Positions 33,076-45,329 of a stretch of 64,000 bases of DNA are shown here, piece after piece. Every line of letters begins with the position of its first letter. Within the stretch, counting starts at the first letter, position 1. This DNA is from Meghimatium bilineatum (Eukaryota; Mollusca; Gastropoda; Stylommatophora; Philomycidae), in NCBI GenBank assembly GCA_034231615.1, contig CM067322.1:57230828-57294827 (forward strand), given 5' to 3'. The notes below the pieces were generated by a model. That model was not told where the DNA came from. It did not search any database and worked only from the letters and a program-made list of their open reading frames with translations. A program made the translations under genes and the position numbers.

Positions 33076-35626
33076 ATATGTCTAATGTACATTGATCATT
33101 GCACAGTTCACTACCTCCTACCAGTGTCTCATGTACATTGATCATTGCACAGTTTACTACCTCCTACCAGTGTCTCATGTACATTGATCATTGCACAGTT
33201 TACTACCTCCTACCAGTGTCTCATGTACATTGATCATTGCACAGATCACTACCTCCTACCAGTGTCTCATGTAGTAGATTATTGCACAGTTCACTACCTA
33301 CTACCAGTGTCTCATGTAGTAGATTATTGCACAGTTCACTCACTACCTACTACCAGTGTCTAATGTAGTAGATTATTGCACAGTTCAATACCTACTATCA
33401 GTGTCTAATGTAGTAGATTATTGCACAGTTCACTACCTACTACCAGTGTCTAATGTAGTAGATTATTGCACAGTTCACTACCTCCTACCAGTGTCTCATG
33501 TACATTGATCATTGCACAGTTCACTACCTACTACCAGTGTCTAATGTAGTAGATTATTGCACAGTTCACTACCTACTACCAGTGTCTCATGTAGTAGATT
33601 ATTGCACAGTTCACTACCTACTACCAGTGTCTAATGTAGTAGATTATTGCACAGTTCACTACCTACTACCAGTGTCTAATGTAGTAGATTATTGCACAGT
33701 TCAATACCTACTACCAGTGTCTAATGTAGTAGATTATTGCACAGTTCACTACCTCCTACCAGTGTCTCATGTACATTGATCATTGCACAGATCACTACCT
33801 CCTACCAGTGTCTCATGTACATTGATCATTGCACAGATCACTACCTCCTACCAGTGTCTCATGTAGTAGATTATTGCACAGTTCAATACCTACTACCAGT
33901 GTCTAATGTAGTAGATTATTGCACAGTTCACTACCTACTACCAGTGTCTAATGTAGTAGATTATTGCACAGTTCACTACCTCCTACCAGTGTCTCATGTA
34001 CATTGATCATTGCACAGATCACTACCTCCTACCAGTGTCTCATGTAGTAGATTATTGCACAGTTCACTCACTACCTACTACCAGTGTCTAATGTAGTAGA
34101 TTATTGCACAGTTCACTACCTACTACCAGTGTCTAATGTAGTAGATTATTGCACAGTTCACTACCTACTACCAGTGTCTAATGTAGTAGATTATTGCACA
34201 GTTCACTACCTACTACCAGTGTCTAATGTAGTAGATTATTGCACAGTTCACTACCTACTACCAGTGTCTCATGTAGTAGATTATTGCACAGTTCACTACC
34301 TACTACCAGTGTCTAATGTAGTAGATTATTGCACAGTTCACTACCTACTACCAGTGTCTAATGTAGTAGATTATTGCACAGTTCAATACCTACTACCAGT
34401 GTCTAATGTAGTAGATTATTGCACAGTTCACTACCTACTACCAGTGTCTAATGTAGTAGATTATTGCACAGTTCACTACCTCCTACCAGTGTCTCATGTA
34501 CATTGATCATTGCACAGATCACTACCTCCTACCAGTGTCTCATGTAGTAGATTATTGCACAGTTCAATACCTACTACCAGTGTCTAATGTAGTAGATTAT
34601 TGCACAGTTCACTACCTACTACCAGTGTCTAATGTAGTAGATTATTGCACAGTTCACTACCTACTACCAGTGTCTAATGTAGTAGATTATTGCACAGTTC
34701 AATACCTACTACCAGTGTCTAATGTAGTAGATTATTGCACAGTTCAATACCTACTACCAGTGTCTCATGTAGTAGATTATTGCACAGTTCAATACCTACT
34801 ACCAGTGTCTAATGTAGTAGATTATTGCACAGTTCACTACCTACTACCAGTGTCTAATGTAGTAGATTATTGCACAGTTCAATACCTACTACCAGTGTCT
34901 AATGTAGTAGATTATTGCACAGTTCAATACCTACTACCAGTGTCTCATGTACATTGATCATTGCACAGATCACTACCTCCTACCAGTGTCTCATGTACAT
35001 TGATCATTGCACAGATCACTACCTCCTACCAGTGTCTCATGTAGTAGATTATTGCACAGTTCAATACCTACTACCAGTGTCTAATGTAGTAGATTATTGC
35101 ACAGTTCACTACCTACTACCAGTGTCTAATGTAGTAGATTATTGCACAGTTCACTACCTCCTACCAGTGTCTCATGTACATTGATCATTGCACAGATCAC
35201 TACCTCCTACCAGTGTCTCATGTAGTAGATTATTACACAGTTCACTCACTACCTACTACCAGTGTCTAATGTAGTAGATTATTGCACAGTTCACTACCTA
35301 CTACCAGTGTCTAATGTAGTAGATTATTGCACAGTTCACTACCTACTACCAGTGTCTAATGTAGTAGATTATTGCACAGTTCAATACCTACTACCAGTGT
35401 CTAATGTAGTAGATTATTGCACAGTTCAATACCTACTACCAGTGTCTCATGTAGTAGATTATTGCACAGTTCAATACCTACTACCAGTGTCTAATGTAGT
35501 AGATTATTGCACAGTTCAATACCTACTACCAGTATCTCATGTAGTAGATTATTGCACAGTTCAATACCTACTACCAGTGTCTCATGTAGTAGATTATTGC
35601 ACAGTTCAATACCTACTACCAGTGTC
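33076..35626. repeat. 2.55 kb minisatellite, 45/46-bp units with higher-order structure
   Basis: About 56 units of two types. Type 1 (46 bp) has CATGTACATTGATCATTGCA; type 2 (45 bp) has AATGTAGTAGATTATTGCAC. Both continue with CAGTTCACTACCT and CTACCAGTGTCT. Type-2 units dominate; type 1 recurs singly or in pairs. A unit with an extra ACTC occurs at 33331, 34059 and 35237, and long stretches repeat with a 1178-base offset (e.g. 33737 and 34915), a higher-order repeat. Forty-five-base units keep one frame open for up to 153 codons. Confidence 0.96.
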
Positions 35627-37420
35627 GTAGACGCCACTTTGCGTAAAGGTCGGAGGGAGGGGAGAACTTTCTAGTGATATGATTATAAGGGTGGAGTTAT
35701 GTATTGCAGCCATTTCACTTCTATTGAGCGGAAAACTTTGAGGGAAGATCTTTGGGAGAGGAATCTATGAGGGGAGAAATTTGTAGTGATATAACTTAAG
35801 GATGGAGGTATTACAATAATTTTACCTCCTTTATATGCGTTACGTATCTCAGGGGAAAGGATTGAATTCAGCTTCCCCCTTCGACCGTATCTTTGACCCT
35901 GCACCTTTCACATGTTGCCTGTTTTGATTTGAAGCAAAAACCCATTCAAATATATAGCTATTAATATTAATATTATCTATAAAACACGCAATGTACAATC
36001 CTGGCACGTTACAAAAGGGATGGTAACCGTAACTCTGCGAACCATAAAGTATTACAGATCAAAGATGCATTGTCATTGTTACTTCCCTTGCAGATGAAAA
36101 CGACAATCACTTGCATTTATTTATAAAAACAAATACCAAGGTTTTATACACGTAGTGTGAACTTTTGTAAAAATTCACGCGATTTTTGTATATATTTTTT
36201 CTTATTTTACTATAACGTCGCTGCGTAGCATATACATTTTGTTGCCATAGTATAATTGACTGCAAATTAGAAACACTATAATCTGCATAATCTTTCAACA
36301 TACTCCTATCTTTCTCCAGATGCCACTCTGCGATATCAACTTCTATTATCAATGTGGGAGTGTAATTAGAACTAGAAATCCCGAACGAACTATTTCTGTG
36401 TATGAATATGACTGGCTGAGAGGCTGTGCGTGCACACTGTCAATATACTTCCATATTTTAAATAAGGATATCTGTAGCTATCCGTTGTGTAAACTGATTG
36501 GCAAGCTCGCGACGTCGTCGACTGCAAACTGCAAATCATGCTGGTCTTGTCAAAAAGATTGACTGAATATTTATTGAATGTAATTTTTTTCATGACTTAC
36601 TGTAGTTGACGTGTGCTCACTCATCCGTTGAGCTTAACCCCAGAGCGTTTCAGACACGGTAGGGTGGGCAAGGTACCGATTTATTGCTTCGCTCGCTGCT
36701 TCTCGGTTCGTCGGGTACACTTTTGTGGGTGGGGTTTAAACTTGATGACTGGCACGCGAATTTCCGCTACAGAGACCGCCCCCTTTTTTTTAATACTCCC
36801 CCCTTCCCTCAGGTGTTTAGTAGCGGCCTGCAAGCATTGACTGTCCCGTGAGTGAGGTGTCGACGACTGGCCAATACATCGATGATTCCTAGATAAATTA
36901 ACCTTGCCGTTTCCCATGGAACATAAATAAAGCATTCCGCGCGCTGCTCGCGTATCTGACAGTGCTGCTCATTCTTCGTGGGACCACTCTAGGACACAGG
37001 ATGTTCTTACTGCCAGAAGACTGCCAGTTAAAATCTAACTGAACTAATAAAACATCGGAATAACTAACTAGCATTCACTTCTAGATTTCAAACTATGTTT
37101 ATTTGATCAAGTTGTCTATAATATTGTTTACAATCCGAACCATTTTTATAAATATTGTTCTGATCACCCGATAGTCAACATATTTTTACGGAGTATGTAG
37201 CATTGTTTTCGTGCAATATTATATTATTTAATATTTTAAGTATTTCTGTAAAGAGGATAATTTAACTTCTACACATAAAGTGAATAAGTGTTTATAACTG
37301 TGAGTGATTTCGTGAAAGAAATGATTCAGGATAATCAAACTTTATAGGATGCTATGCAGATATATTTCATGCTTAAATGACCACCCATTTTGCTGCATTT
37401 TTTCTGTAAATTTGTGAGAG
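35627..37420. other. Interval without recognised genes; GC-richer part 36600-37000
   Basis: The 35650-35880 stretch holds two related GGGGAGAA..TAGTGATAT segments, a local duplication. From 36600 to 37000 CpG and GC rise (CCGCGCGCTGCTCGCG at 36937), with a CATAAATAAAG box about 15 bases upstream. A promoter is possible but unsupported beyond this. Confidence 0.35.
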
Positions 37421-37466
37421 ATGAATACTGGAAAAATGACAACATTATCAATTTTCTTGATATCAG
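37421..37466 (+). CDS. Candidate first coding exon (weak)
   Basis: An ATG opens MNTGKMTTLSIFLIS, a short hydrophobic start like a signal peptide, and is followed at once by GGTAAGTC, a strong splice-donor consensus at 37467. A GC-richer segment lies 450-800 bases upstream. No downstream exon was recognised; the nearest CAG acceptor (37584) would give a stop within two codons. It may be chance. No family can be named. Confidence 0.2.
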
Positions 37467-37599
37467 GTAAGTCGACAAATGTGTAGGCTAGATCGTGTTT
37501 GCTTTCGTCACATTCACTGTCATCACATAAAGATCTAGGCTAGGTCGTGTTTTCTCGTTTTAACTGTCTATTGTCTTTCCTCAGGTGAATGATGGTTTA

Positions 37600-38325
37600 T
37601 CGTATCTACAATTACCGTTAAGCATTAGGGTGGGATACTTATGTGTCTTACAAAGACCAGATGTGTCGCTGGTTGCGTTGAGTCCATGTTTGTTCAAGGT
37701 TATCTTGATGGTTTATGTCCAGTTTTCTTGGTCTTCTTTTGGTTCTATACCCATATATTCTTTTGTTATATGATCTAATTGATATTTGGTTTGCGTTCAT
37801 TCTCATAAGGTGACCGAACCATTTTACTTACTTTCTTTTCATATGTCCAATATATGATAGTTAAATCAACTATTTTCATAATTTCTTCAGTTCTTATTTT
37901 ATATAGTTTAGTAACCATGACAGCTGTTTTCATACACTTCATTCGACATGTAACGATTTTACTATGCTACGAGACTGTTATCTGTCATTGGTAGCAGAGT
38001 GTTGGTATAAAAATTGTAGATAATTTCTATCTTTTGATTTTCATCTTTATCATTTGGTGGAGTAGTAATTGTGTTAGTTCATGTTCCTGTGTTTGCTTGC
38101 TGTACATTGTTTCCATTTCACTGTCGTCTTCCATTTTTTTAAAAATAATTTCTCCCTAGATATTTAAGTTTTTTGGCTTGTTTCACTTTGGTGTTATCCA
38201 TTACTATTGAAGAGTTGTTAATTTTCTCTTCTCCTTCTACCCTCGACTGTTTCTGGTAAAATATTTTTAGATAGAGAATCGTGTCTCGTTATATGTCCAA
38301 ACTAAACAAACGTACAGTGAACAAT
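37600..38325 (-). mobile_element. LINE RT fragments (two pieces)
   Basis: On minus, 38325-38225 reads ITRHDSLSKNILPETVEGRR, the tail of the VxRHDSLSK family. From 38215 down, SIVMDNTKVKQAKKLKYLG, TNTLLPMTDNSL, CRMKCMKTAVMVTKLYKIRT and FGHLMRMNANQ (different frames) represent a second LINE from RT palm to C-terminus. Several frameshifts. The + frame 37585-37773 is its shadow. Confidence 0.75.
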
Positions 38326-38629
38326 ACAAAAATTAGCATCAGCTGAATTGAATGATGTCGACTTATTTGTGCTGTCAGTTCCTATATACATTGAATGTAC
38401 AATCTTGGTGGCATAAACCTTTCTAGTTTATTTTGTAGTTATGAGACTCGGAACATAACCATCAATGTTTTATTATTTTCACTGGTTACTGTGTGAACGC
38501 TGAATCTCAATGGATGGAACATGAACTTAGAAAGTATATGGTTCTCAATGTGATTCTGTTTGAATTTTACAATAAAATTAGCAATTGTGTAGTATTTATT
38601 GAACTTTTTGGAATAAAATAACAAAGAAA

Positions 38630-39225
38630 CATTGTGCTAATGCAACAAGAGATGCAAAGTCATGATTTGTTGTGGTAATGCAACAAGAGATACATAATCC
38701 GGATTTGCTATGGTAATGCAACAAGAGATACATAATCAGGATTGGTTGCGGAAATGCAACAAGAGCATCAGGATTTGTTATGGTAACGCAACAAGAGATA
38801 CAAAATCAGGATTTGTTGTAATAATGCAATAAGAGATACAAAATCAGGATCTATTGCGGTAATGCATCAAGAGATACTAAATCAGGATTTGTTGTGATAA
38901 TGCATCAAGAGATATAGAATCAGGATTTGTTGTGATAATGCATCAAGAGATATAGAATCAGGATTTGTTGTGCTAATGCAACAAGAGATATAGAATCAGG
39001 ATTTGTTGTGATAATGCATCAAGAGATATAGAATCAGGATTTGTTGTGCTAATGCAACAAGAGATATAGAATCAGGATTTGTTGTGATAATGCATCAAGA
39101 GATATAGAATCAGGATTTGTTGTGATAATGCATCAAGAGATATAGAATCAGGATTTGTTGTGGTAATGCAACAAGAGATATAGAATCAGGATATGTTGTG
39201 GTAATGGAATAAGAGATACGAAAAC
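38630..39225. repeat. Minisatellite, about 38-bp unit, about 16 copies
   Basis: TAATGCAACAAGAGATA followed by GAATCAGGATTTGTTGTG recurs from 38639 on, with one shortened 31-base unit near 38757. Inner copies alternate GCAACAAG and GCATCAAG. Confidence 0.94.
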
Positions 39226-39369
39226 AGAATTTGGTATTCCTACCTGACCGACGATTAAAGTTGAATTATTATCAAAGTAGTTTTTATAAATTGGGATTGA
39301 TGCGATAGTTAACGATTCAATTAATTTGGTTCAATTAAAGTGGCATGCTTGTTAAAATGTATACATTTA

Positions 39370-39705
39370 AGGGCTGTCCATAAATCACGTCAACAATTCG
39401 AAGGGGGAGGGGTCTACAAAAAGTTCAGTTCTTGATAAAATGAAGGTGGAGTGACAAAAGTTGTTAAAAGTATTGTTTCGTATACAACAATTAACTTCTT
39501 GGGAATAGAAAATTTTTTCTGAAAATGCGAAAACAATAATGTGTTTTGTATGTGCTTTATACCAAACATTTTTGAATGAAGGGGGAGTGATATTTCTTGA
39601 AATAATTAAGCCGGGGAGGGGAAATTATCCCTGAATTATTGATAGTTGTTAACAAGGAGGGGGTGAACAATTGTTGACCTAATTTATGGACAACCGTTCA
39701 AAGAA
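39370..39705 (+). mobile_element. TIR element family P, best copy
   Basis: The left end GGCTGTCCATAAATCACGTC-AACAATT and the inverted right end GGTTGTCCATAAATTAGGTC-AACAATT are terminal inverted repeats of about 26 bases. The interior is AT- and G-rich with no open frame. About 335 bp, so a MITE-like element. Related copies lie at 8138, 10403, 40545 and 53044. The superfamily is not assigned because no clear target duplication is visible. Confidence 0.75.
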
Positions 39706-39984
39706 TGACATTGCAATAAATCAACATTAGGTCTGAGCATCATGTGCAGAACTGCTTGCAAGGAAACAATAGAAAACATGAACAGTTTCACTGAAACACT
39801 GAAATGTGTGAATGCGATTGTTATCATTAAATACTATTCAAGCGATGCACCATTCTTTTAACCACGGACGTGTGTCCATCCAGGTTATATCTATGAATTA
39901 GGTCACCAAAAACATCGGAGAGATCGAAGTTCACGTAATACTTTCACGACCTCGAGAAAATGGTCGTATATAATTTGTTTAATT

Positions 39985-40445
39985 ATAGTCACTAAATAAA
40001 TATGAAAGCTGTGGAAAAGTAATAATAACGACACTAAAGTAACCATTTATAGATCATATGTATTCACAGTGGCATCATACAGACTTGAACTTTAAACAAG
40101 ACAATATCCAAAAGAATAAATTCATTTGAAATGAAGTGCTATAGAAAGATCCTACGAATATCATGGACAGAGAAAAATAATAACTTTGAAATTATGGATA
40201 CTAAATGAAAGGTGGCTTCTAATTACCATCATAAGAAGGAAGCTACAGTATTTTGGACACTTAAAGTGACACGAAAGGCTGATTCTGGAGGGCAGAAGTG
40301 CAGGCGAGAGAAGAAGAGAGAAACCAAGAAAACGATGGACCAACAAAATCGAAGAATGTATGCACATGTCTCTGGCCAATGCAGGTCTGCTTACCGGGAC
40401 AGAGAGGCGTTCAGATTATCCACGTTGAAGACACGTTCTGGAAAT
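39985..40445 (+). mobile_element. LINE RT C-terminal fragment
   Basis: The + frames give FEMKCYRKILRISWTEKNN-type sequence at 40125-40190, then a frame with KKEATVFWTLKVTRKA (for the usual 'ATYFGHL.R'), then RREKKRETKKTMDQQNRR and a serine-rich end. It is the tail of the EMKCYRRILRISWT family, also present at 54360-54860. Frameshifted and 5'-truncated. Confidence 0.75.
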
Positions 40446-40544
40446 AATGTCACTTTATATATATAGTTTACTGTATGAATATGTATATATATATATATAA
40501 ATTAATAAGGTGTGTCGCTTAGGTGTGTCGCTTTTTTGCCACTT

Positions 40545-40682
40545 TTTCTATATGGAGGAGGGAAGCGTAGTTTTTTGGACATAATTAAGCAGGGGGAGTT
40601 CCTGAATTCTGGACAAGTTGATAACAAGAGACAGTCAAAACTTTGCCAAAAAATTTGTAACATAGATTATGAACAGCCCCGT
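40545..40682 (+). mobile_element. TIR element family P, right half
   Basis: GGACATAATTAAGCAGGGGG, CTGAATTCTGGACAAGTTGA and the terminus ATAGATTATGAACAGCCCC match the right half of the family. The left TIR is missing. Confidence 0.6.
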
Positions 40683-40849
40683 TGTGTTACCACACGTATG
40701 CACTACAACTACTAATAAAATACTGATAAAAACAAGTATAATAAAATAAATAAGGGCAAAAGCGATTGACGTTTCGATTTAAGATCTTCCTCTCTGAACG
40801 AACATATAATAATAAGAAAACAAATAGGGACCAAACCCGAAATAAAGGA

Positions 40850-41035
40850 ATGACGAAAACGGATGTGCTGGACCTCGGACGTCCTGACCACAAGTGGCCA
40901 ACCGGGGTGCAAATAATCACAGTCTTACTGTGGAACTTGCAGCACAACGTACTTCACGCTCCCCGGTGGAAATCACACGAAATATTCGTTGTGGTTATTT
41001 GAGAGCGAACGCTGAAGAAGAAGAAAACAAATATT
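40850..41035 (+). mobile_element. SINE-like family C, solo copy
   Basis: AAAACGGATGTGCTGGACCT, CAGCACAACGTACTTCACGC, TCCCCGGTGGAAATCACACG, and the tail TTTGAGAGCGAACGCTGAAG with (AAG)n. It shows that the 3' end of the L elements also occurs on its own. Confidence 0.75.
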
Positions 41036-41904
41036 TTAGAAAAATATTAATTTTTAGCATCTTCTAACAAACAAAAATACCGTAATGTACACCGTATTTG
41101 TGTTGCAACGGCCGCTCATACTCGGTTGTTATATCTTTTCTGGCTTGTTCCTAACTATATGTAGTTTATTATATTTGTAGCTTATGTTGTCTGTGTTGTG
41201 TAAGAAAGTTCGACTCTGTTGTTGAAAGAAGCAGAGCATGTCTCGGATGATCAAAATGCCTGGTTCCGTTTCATCCAGTTGGGTATCTGAATCTTTCAGG
41301 GAGAAATGTCTACTAAATATTGCCAAATGTCTGCCAAATATTGCAAGACACTGACTGCAGTCAAAAAAATAATTAATTGATCGCCATGAATATAATATAA
41401 TAAACACAACGTTAGTGTAAACAGTAAAAAGTGCACTTATGTTAGGATCATGTTACATTCAAATCTCGTGAGAATCGTTCATAATATTTGCGTGATTCAG
41501 CCTGTTTACATTGATCTAAACATCATGGTCAAGTGTTGCGATAGCTTAGAATGGTTTCAATGCTGTGTACCAATAACCACGTAAGTTATCTGAACTTTGA
41601 AATATTCGTGTTTTATTGACTTGCTTATTATTGTTGTTGTTGTTGATCGTTCATCAAAAGTGATGACGACCATTTGTTATATCCACTTTAGAAATTAAGT
41701 TAATAATTATGTCCTAGATTATTAGTTCGTGGATGGCTAATACGCCATATTCCGTCCGAAAGTGTCCTTAGAAGTTTGGTAATGGAATGACCACTGTAAA
41801 TGGTTTAAAAAAAATATACTCGTGATTGTCTAGCCACTCTCCGCTGTTGAGCTACTGCATGTTTTCCTCTTTTAAAAAAGTGTTAATCTTTTTTGTAACC
41901 TTAG
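41036..41904. other. Interval without recognised genes
   Basis: The minus-strand 92-codon frame at 41129-41407 contains no motif I can place and no convincing splice sites. A short (TTG)n run occurs near 41630. Confidence 0.4.
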
Positions 41905-42475
41905 GGAGTCACGTAGCTCTATTTTGCGCACGTTTTCCCCGTGTATCGTGGTCCATTTCACAGGCTTTCAATGAGGTCTTTAACAAGTGCTTGTAGTGCT
42001 TCTTTTGGCCACCTTGGGAACGTTTGCCCACCTGTAACTCACCATAGAGAATTATCTCCATCAGACAATGATCTGGTATACGTACTACATGATCTGCCCA
42101 ACTCATATGTGTCTGCGTCAGAATAGTGTCAATTCTAGGGATGCCAGATCTGTCAAGGAGAGTGGTATACGAAAGCATAAATTGTCATCTGATGTTCATA
42201 AGTTTTCTGAGACCATTTGTGTGCAAGTCATTGAACTTCCTCACATACCATCTATACACAGTCATTGTTTCACATTGCCACACATTTGCCTACAATCTCC
42301 CGAAAGTACTGCTTGCCTTGGAAATCCTGGTATACACATCGTCCTCAACTGTTGCAATTTTTGTCCAGAAGATGAATCCAGAGGAAAATGAGAGCGAAAA
42401 AGAAAGTGTTGTCCAACAAGATTAAATCGTATCCTCTTCCGGCTGGTAGCACCGCCTTGCAACAAAATATAAGAT
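41905..42475 (-). mobile_element. LINE RT C-terminal fragment
   Basis: The minus strand reads STFGRL, then RKFNDLHTNGLRKLMNI, then the open stretch GIPRIDTILTQTHMSWADHV, VRIPDHCLMEIILYGELQVG and SQGGQKKHYKHLLKTSLKA. This tail family (usually 'SIHTIL..QLRWAGHVARMPDHRLP') is common in invertebrate LINEs. About 90 codons remain open. It is the same family as 23050 and probably 63555. Confidence 0.88.
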
Positions 42476-43360
42476 TAGTTTTAACTTACACGATCAATTA
42501 GCATCTCTTTAAAATTGTTTTGTTTGAGCTTAATCGTAGCACACATTTTATTCCACAAATTTGAAATATAGACCTAGCCGATCACAACAAAAATACAGCA
42601 TCACACAAATCATGTTAATTTAAACAAAAAACGTTATTTTTCTTGGATAGCGAATGTGTATCATTCTTATCGATAATAAACTGCCAATGCTTCGTTATTG
42701 CGCACAACTTGCAAGGAGGACGTCCGATTTTATCATAGGCACTTAACTACACGTCCTTTTTTACATTGGGCACCTCGAAATTTTTATGAATCACCCTCTC
42801 ATTCACCTTTGACTCGAACTCAGGACCGCAGAGAAGTGAATAGTGCCAAACCAGAACAATAAAGGGATCTTAATATATAACAATACAAAAAACAGCAACC
42901 ATCAGTCATGAGGATTTCTTAAGGAATTTGCTAAAGCGAAGAATTGAGTGAATATTTGATATCCTGTGTGCAAAGATGATAATCAACATACCTAAAATCT
43001 GTATCAAATATTTTATATTCCACCAGCATATCAGTCAATGAGGTGCAGAATGATTCTACCCGAAATAATAGTGATACTCACCAACTTATATGTCATAGTT
43101 CGTTAAACTGAATACTATACGAGTATAAATATGCAACAAAGTTTTGGAAATTTCGTAACAGAGTAACGAAAATTCTTAAACTTCATTCTAAGAAATGACG
43201 GTAGAAAAAATTTACTGCAATCATTAAATCATTATCGAGGCTGTCCACTTGTTAAACTTGAAGCGTTCAGCCTCCGGTCTTCTCATCTTTGTGTCTGACG
43301 TATTCAATTCTGGCGGTCACAGTCCAGTCAGTAATCTTCTTAGAGTGTACACAAACTATG
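42476..43360. other. Interval without recognised genes
   Basis: AT-rich, no conserved features seen. Confidence 0.4.
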
Positions 43361-43368
43361 ATTTAGGA

Positions 43369-43576
43369 CAGGGCTATTCAACTATATTTACTCGGGGGCC
43401 AAAATGTAGAAAATGGGGATCATCACGTGCCAGATTTATAAAAAAAAACTCATTGAATGATTTTATACATTTAGTTTTTATATATTTTTCCCCACTGTTT
43501 TAGCAAGGATCCGCGGGCACTTCCTAGGCCTCCACGGGCCGGATTTGGCCCGCGAACCGCCAATTAAATAGCCCTG
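43369..43576. mobile_element. hAT-type MITE with 8-bp target duplication
   Basis: A 208-bp element. The left end CAGGGCTATTCAACT and inverted right end CAGGGCTATTTAATT are terminal inverted repeats. Flanks ATTTAGGA (43361-43368) and ATTTAGAA (43577-43584) are an 8-bp duplication with one mismatch, diagnostic of hAT insertion. The right interior GGCCGGATTTGGCCCGCG is typical of these elements. No coding capacity. The short + frame at 43249-43503 crosses its boundary. Confidence 0.88.
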
Positions 43577-43734
43577 ATTTAGAACGTGCTGTGTTCTTGT
43601 TTGAATGTACACATAGACTTATGTGTAATGAGTTCTCGTGTGAGTGTACAGAGATGTTTCGGTTTAGGGTGTATTGCTACATTCTTCTTTCAGTGTGCAC
43701 ATAGCCTTACATAAATGTTTTGATATGTTCTCGC

Positions 43735-44300
43735 TTGTGTTTACACAGAACCACAAATACATTGCAAGGTGGTGTATTATTGTGTTTACACAGAACCACA
43801 AATACATTGCAAGGTGGTGTATTATTGTGTTTACACAGAACCACAAATACATTGCAAGGTGGTGTATTATTGTGTTTACACAGAACCACAAATACATTGC
43901 AAGGTGATGTATTATTGTGTTTACACAGAACCACAAATACATTGCAAGGTGGTGTATTATTGTGTTTACACAGAACCACAAATACATTGCAAGGTGATGT
44001 GTTATTGTGTTTACACAGAACCACAAATACATTGCAAGGTGGTGTATTATTGTGTTTACACAGAACCACAAATACATTGCAAGGTGGTGTATTATTGTGT
44101 TTACACAGAACCACAAATACATTGCAAGGTGGTGTATTATTGTGTTTACACAGAACCACACATACATTGCAAGGTGGTGTATTATTGTGTTTACACAGAA
44201 CCACAAATACATTGCAAGGTGGTGTATTATTATGTGTACACAGAACCTCAAATATATTGCAGGGTGATGTATTCTTCTGTGTACACAGGGCCTCAAAAGT
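43735..44300. repeat. Minisatellite, 45-bp unit, about 12 copies
   Basis: TTACACAGAACCACAAATAC and ATTGCAAGGTGGTGTATTAT repeat at exactly 45-base steps from 43741. Only a few positions vary (GGTGG/GGTGA). Divisibility by three leaves five open frames up to 215 codons on both strands. They lack start context or conservation and are not annotated as genes. Confidence 0.96.
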
Positions 44301-44834
44301 ATGGTATGGAATAGTATTCTTGTGTGTAAAAAAACCCTTAAATTTAATTTTTTATGTTCTAGTGTGAGTGCGCAAGTGCTGTGTGTTTAGTTCCTTTTAA
44401 GCCAAAGATGGCACATAGATCAGTAATCATTTCTTTCTATGCTTTGCGACTCAATGCAATTTATAGTTCTTGTGTATTTCTTATGACTAAAATTGAGTTT
44501 TCTTTGTTGATGTTCTGTGTATAAATCCTTTAGGGGACCTACTTTTCTTTTGCCTTCTGTTTTGAACATGAAAGTTTTTTTAAATGAAAATTGTTTTTAA
44601 ACATTTTAAGTACATTGCCTATGTAATCCCAACGCCTTCTTTGTTTAGAAATTGATACTAATTCTTGATTTTTTTTATTCCATCGGAAGAAATAAACTGT
44701 ATGTTTAGGGTGTGTTACTATATTCATGTATGACTGCACACAGAGATTTACATTTGTGGTGTCGTGATATATTTTTGTTTTGAGTGTAAACAATTTTAGA
44801 TCCACCATGTTAACACAATCACTGCAAAAAGGAA

Positions 44835-45075
44835 AAATATTAGGAGATCTAGTACAACTAAAGTGTAATATATAGAACATTGGGAGAAAAATCACAACTG
44901 AATTAAAAAGTTCAGAATAGTGGGAGATCTATTACAACTGAAGTGTAAAATAGATATTGTGAGATATATCACAGCTGACATGAAAAGTATAGAATATTGG
45001 GAGATTTATTATAGCTGAACTGAAAAGTAGAGAATATCGAGAGATCTTACAGCTAAATTGAACAATGGAGAACAT
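44835..45075. repeat. Degenerate left part of a ~40-bp array
   Basis: Diverged units of the GGGAGATCTATTACAGCTGA type, separated from the main array by the inverted LINE tail at 45085-45245. Confidence 0.8.
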
Positions 45076-45084
45076 TGGAAGATA

Positions 45085-45245
45085 TATTACGTCATCATCA
45101 AGTGCCGTTTCCGTAGTGAAGGTTGGCTGCAATATACTTCCAACATCCCCTGTCTCCTATTTTTGTGGTGCACTCTGCTAGATTATAGCCTGTCCATCTA
45201 GTGATGTTACTCTCCCAGTTGTATCTCTGCCTACCTCTTACTCAC
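45085..45245 (-). mobile_element. RTE-type LINE 3' end inside a minisatellite
   Basis: The minus strand reads GRQRYNWESNITRWTGYNLA, ECTTKIGDRGCW, and NGT with a stop, then ATGATGACG at the tail. This is the same 3' end as 31985-32300. TATTAC occurs on both flanks (about 45086 and 45278), a possible short target duplication. It splits the 40-bp array, so it arrived after the array formed. Confidence 0.8.
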
Positions 45246-45329
45246 CTCTGTTCGACTTTACCCTCAAGTAATGTTTTTATTACAAATATATAGTTATGTT
45301 ATATATAATAAAGTTATGAGATCGATTAC

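Noticed and set aside
33498-35630. Open frames of up to 153 codons in the 45/46-bp array
   Set aside because: The frames persist only because 45 is divisible by three. They repeat the same 15 residues, switch wherever a 46-bp unit occurs, and have no conserved domain or splice context.
32499-39225. Regular direct repeats considered as CRISPR arrays
   Set aside because: Units are contiguous tandem repeats without unique spacers, and the window is from a eukaryote with no cas genes.
41129-41407. 92-codon minus-strand frame as a host exon
   Set aside because: The residue sequence shows no family motif, no acceptor or donor at plausible positions, and lies among LINE and SINE fragments; left unassigned.
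43664-44367. Five overlapping frames of 86-215 codons on both strands
   Set aside because: All are read-through of an exact 45-bp tandem repeat; simultaneous openness on both strands is the mark of a repeat, not of a gene.
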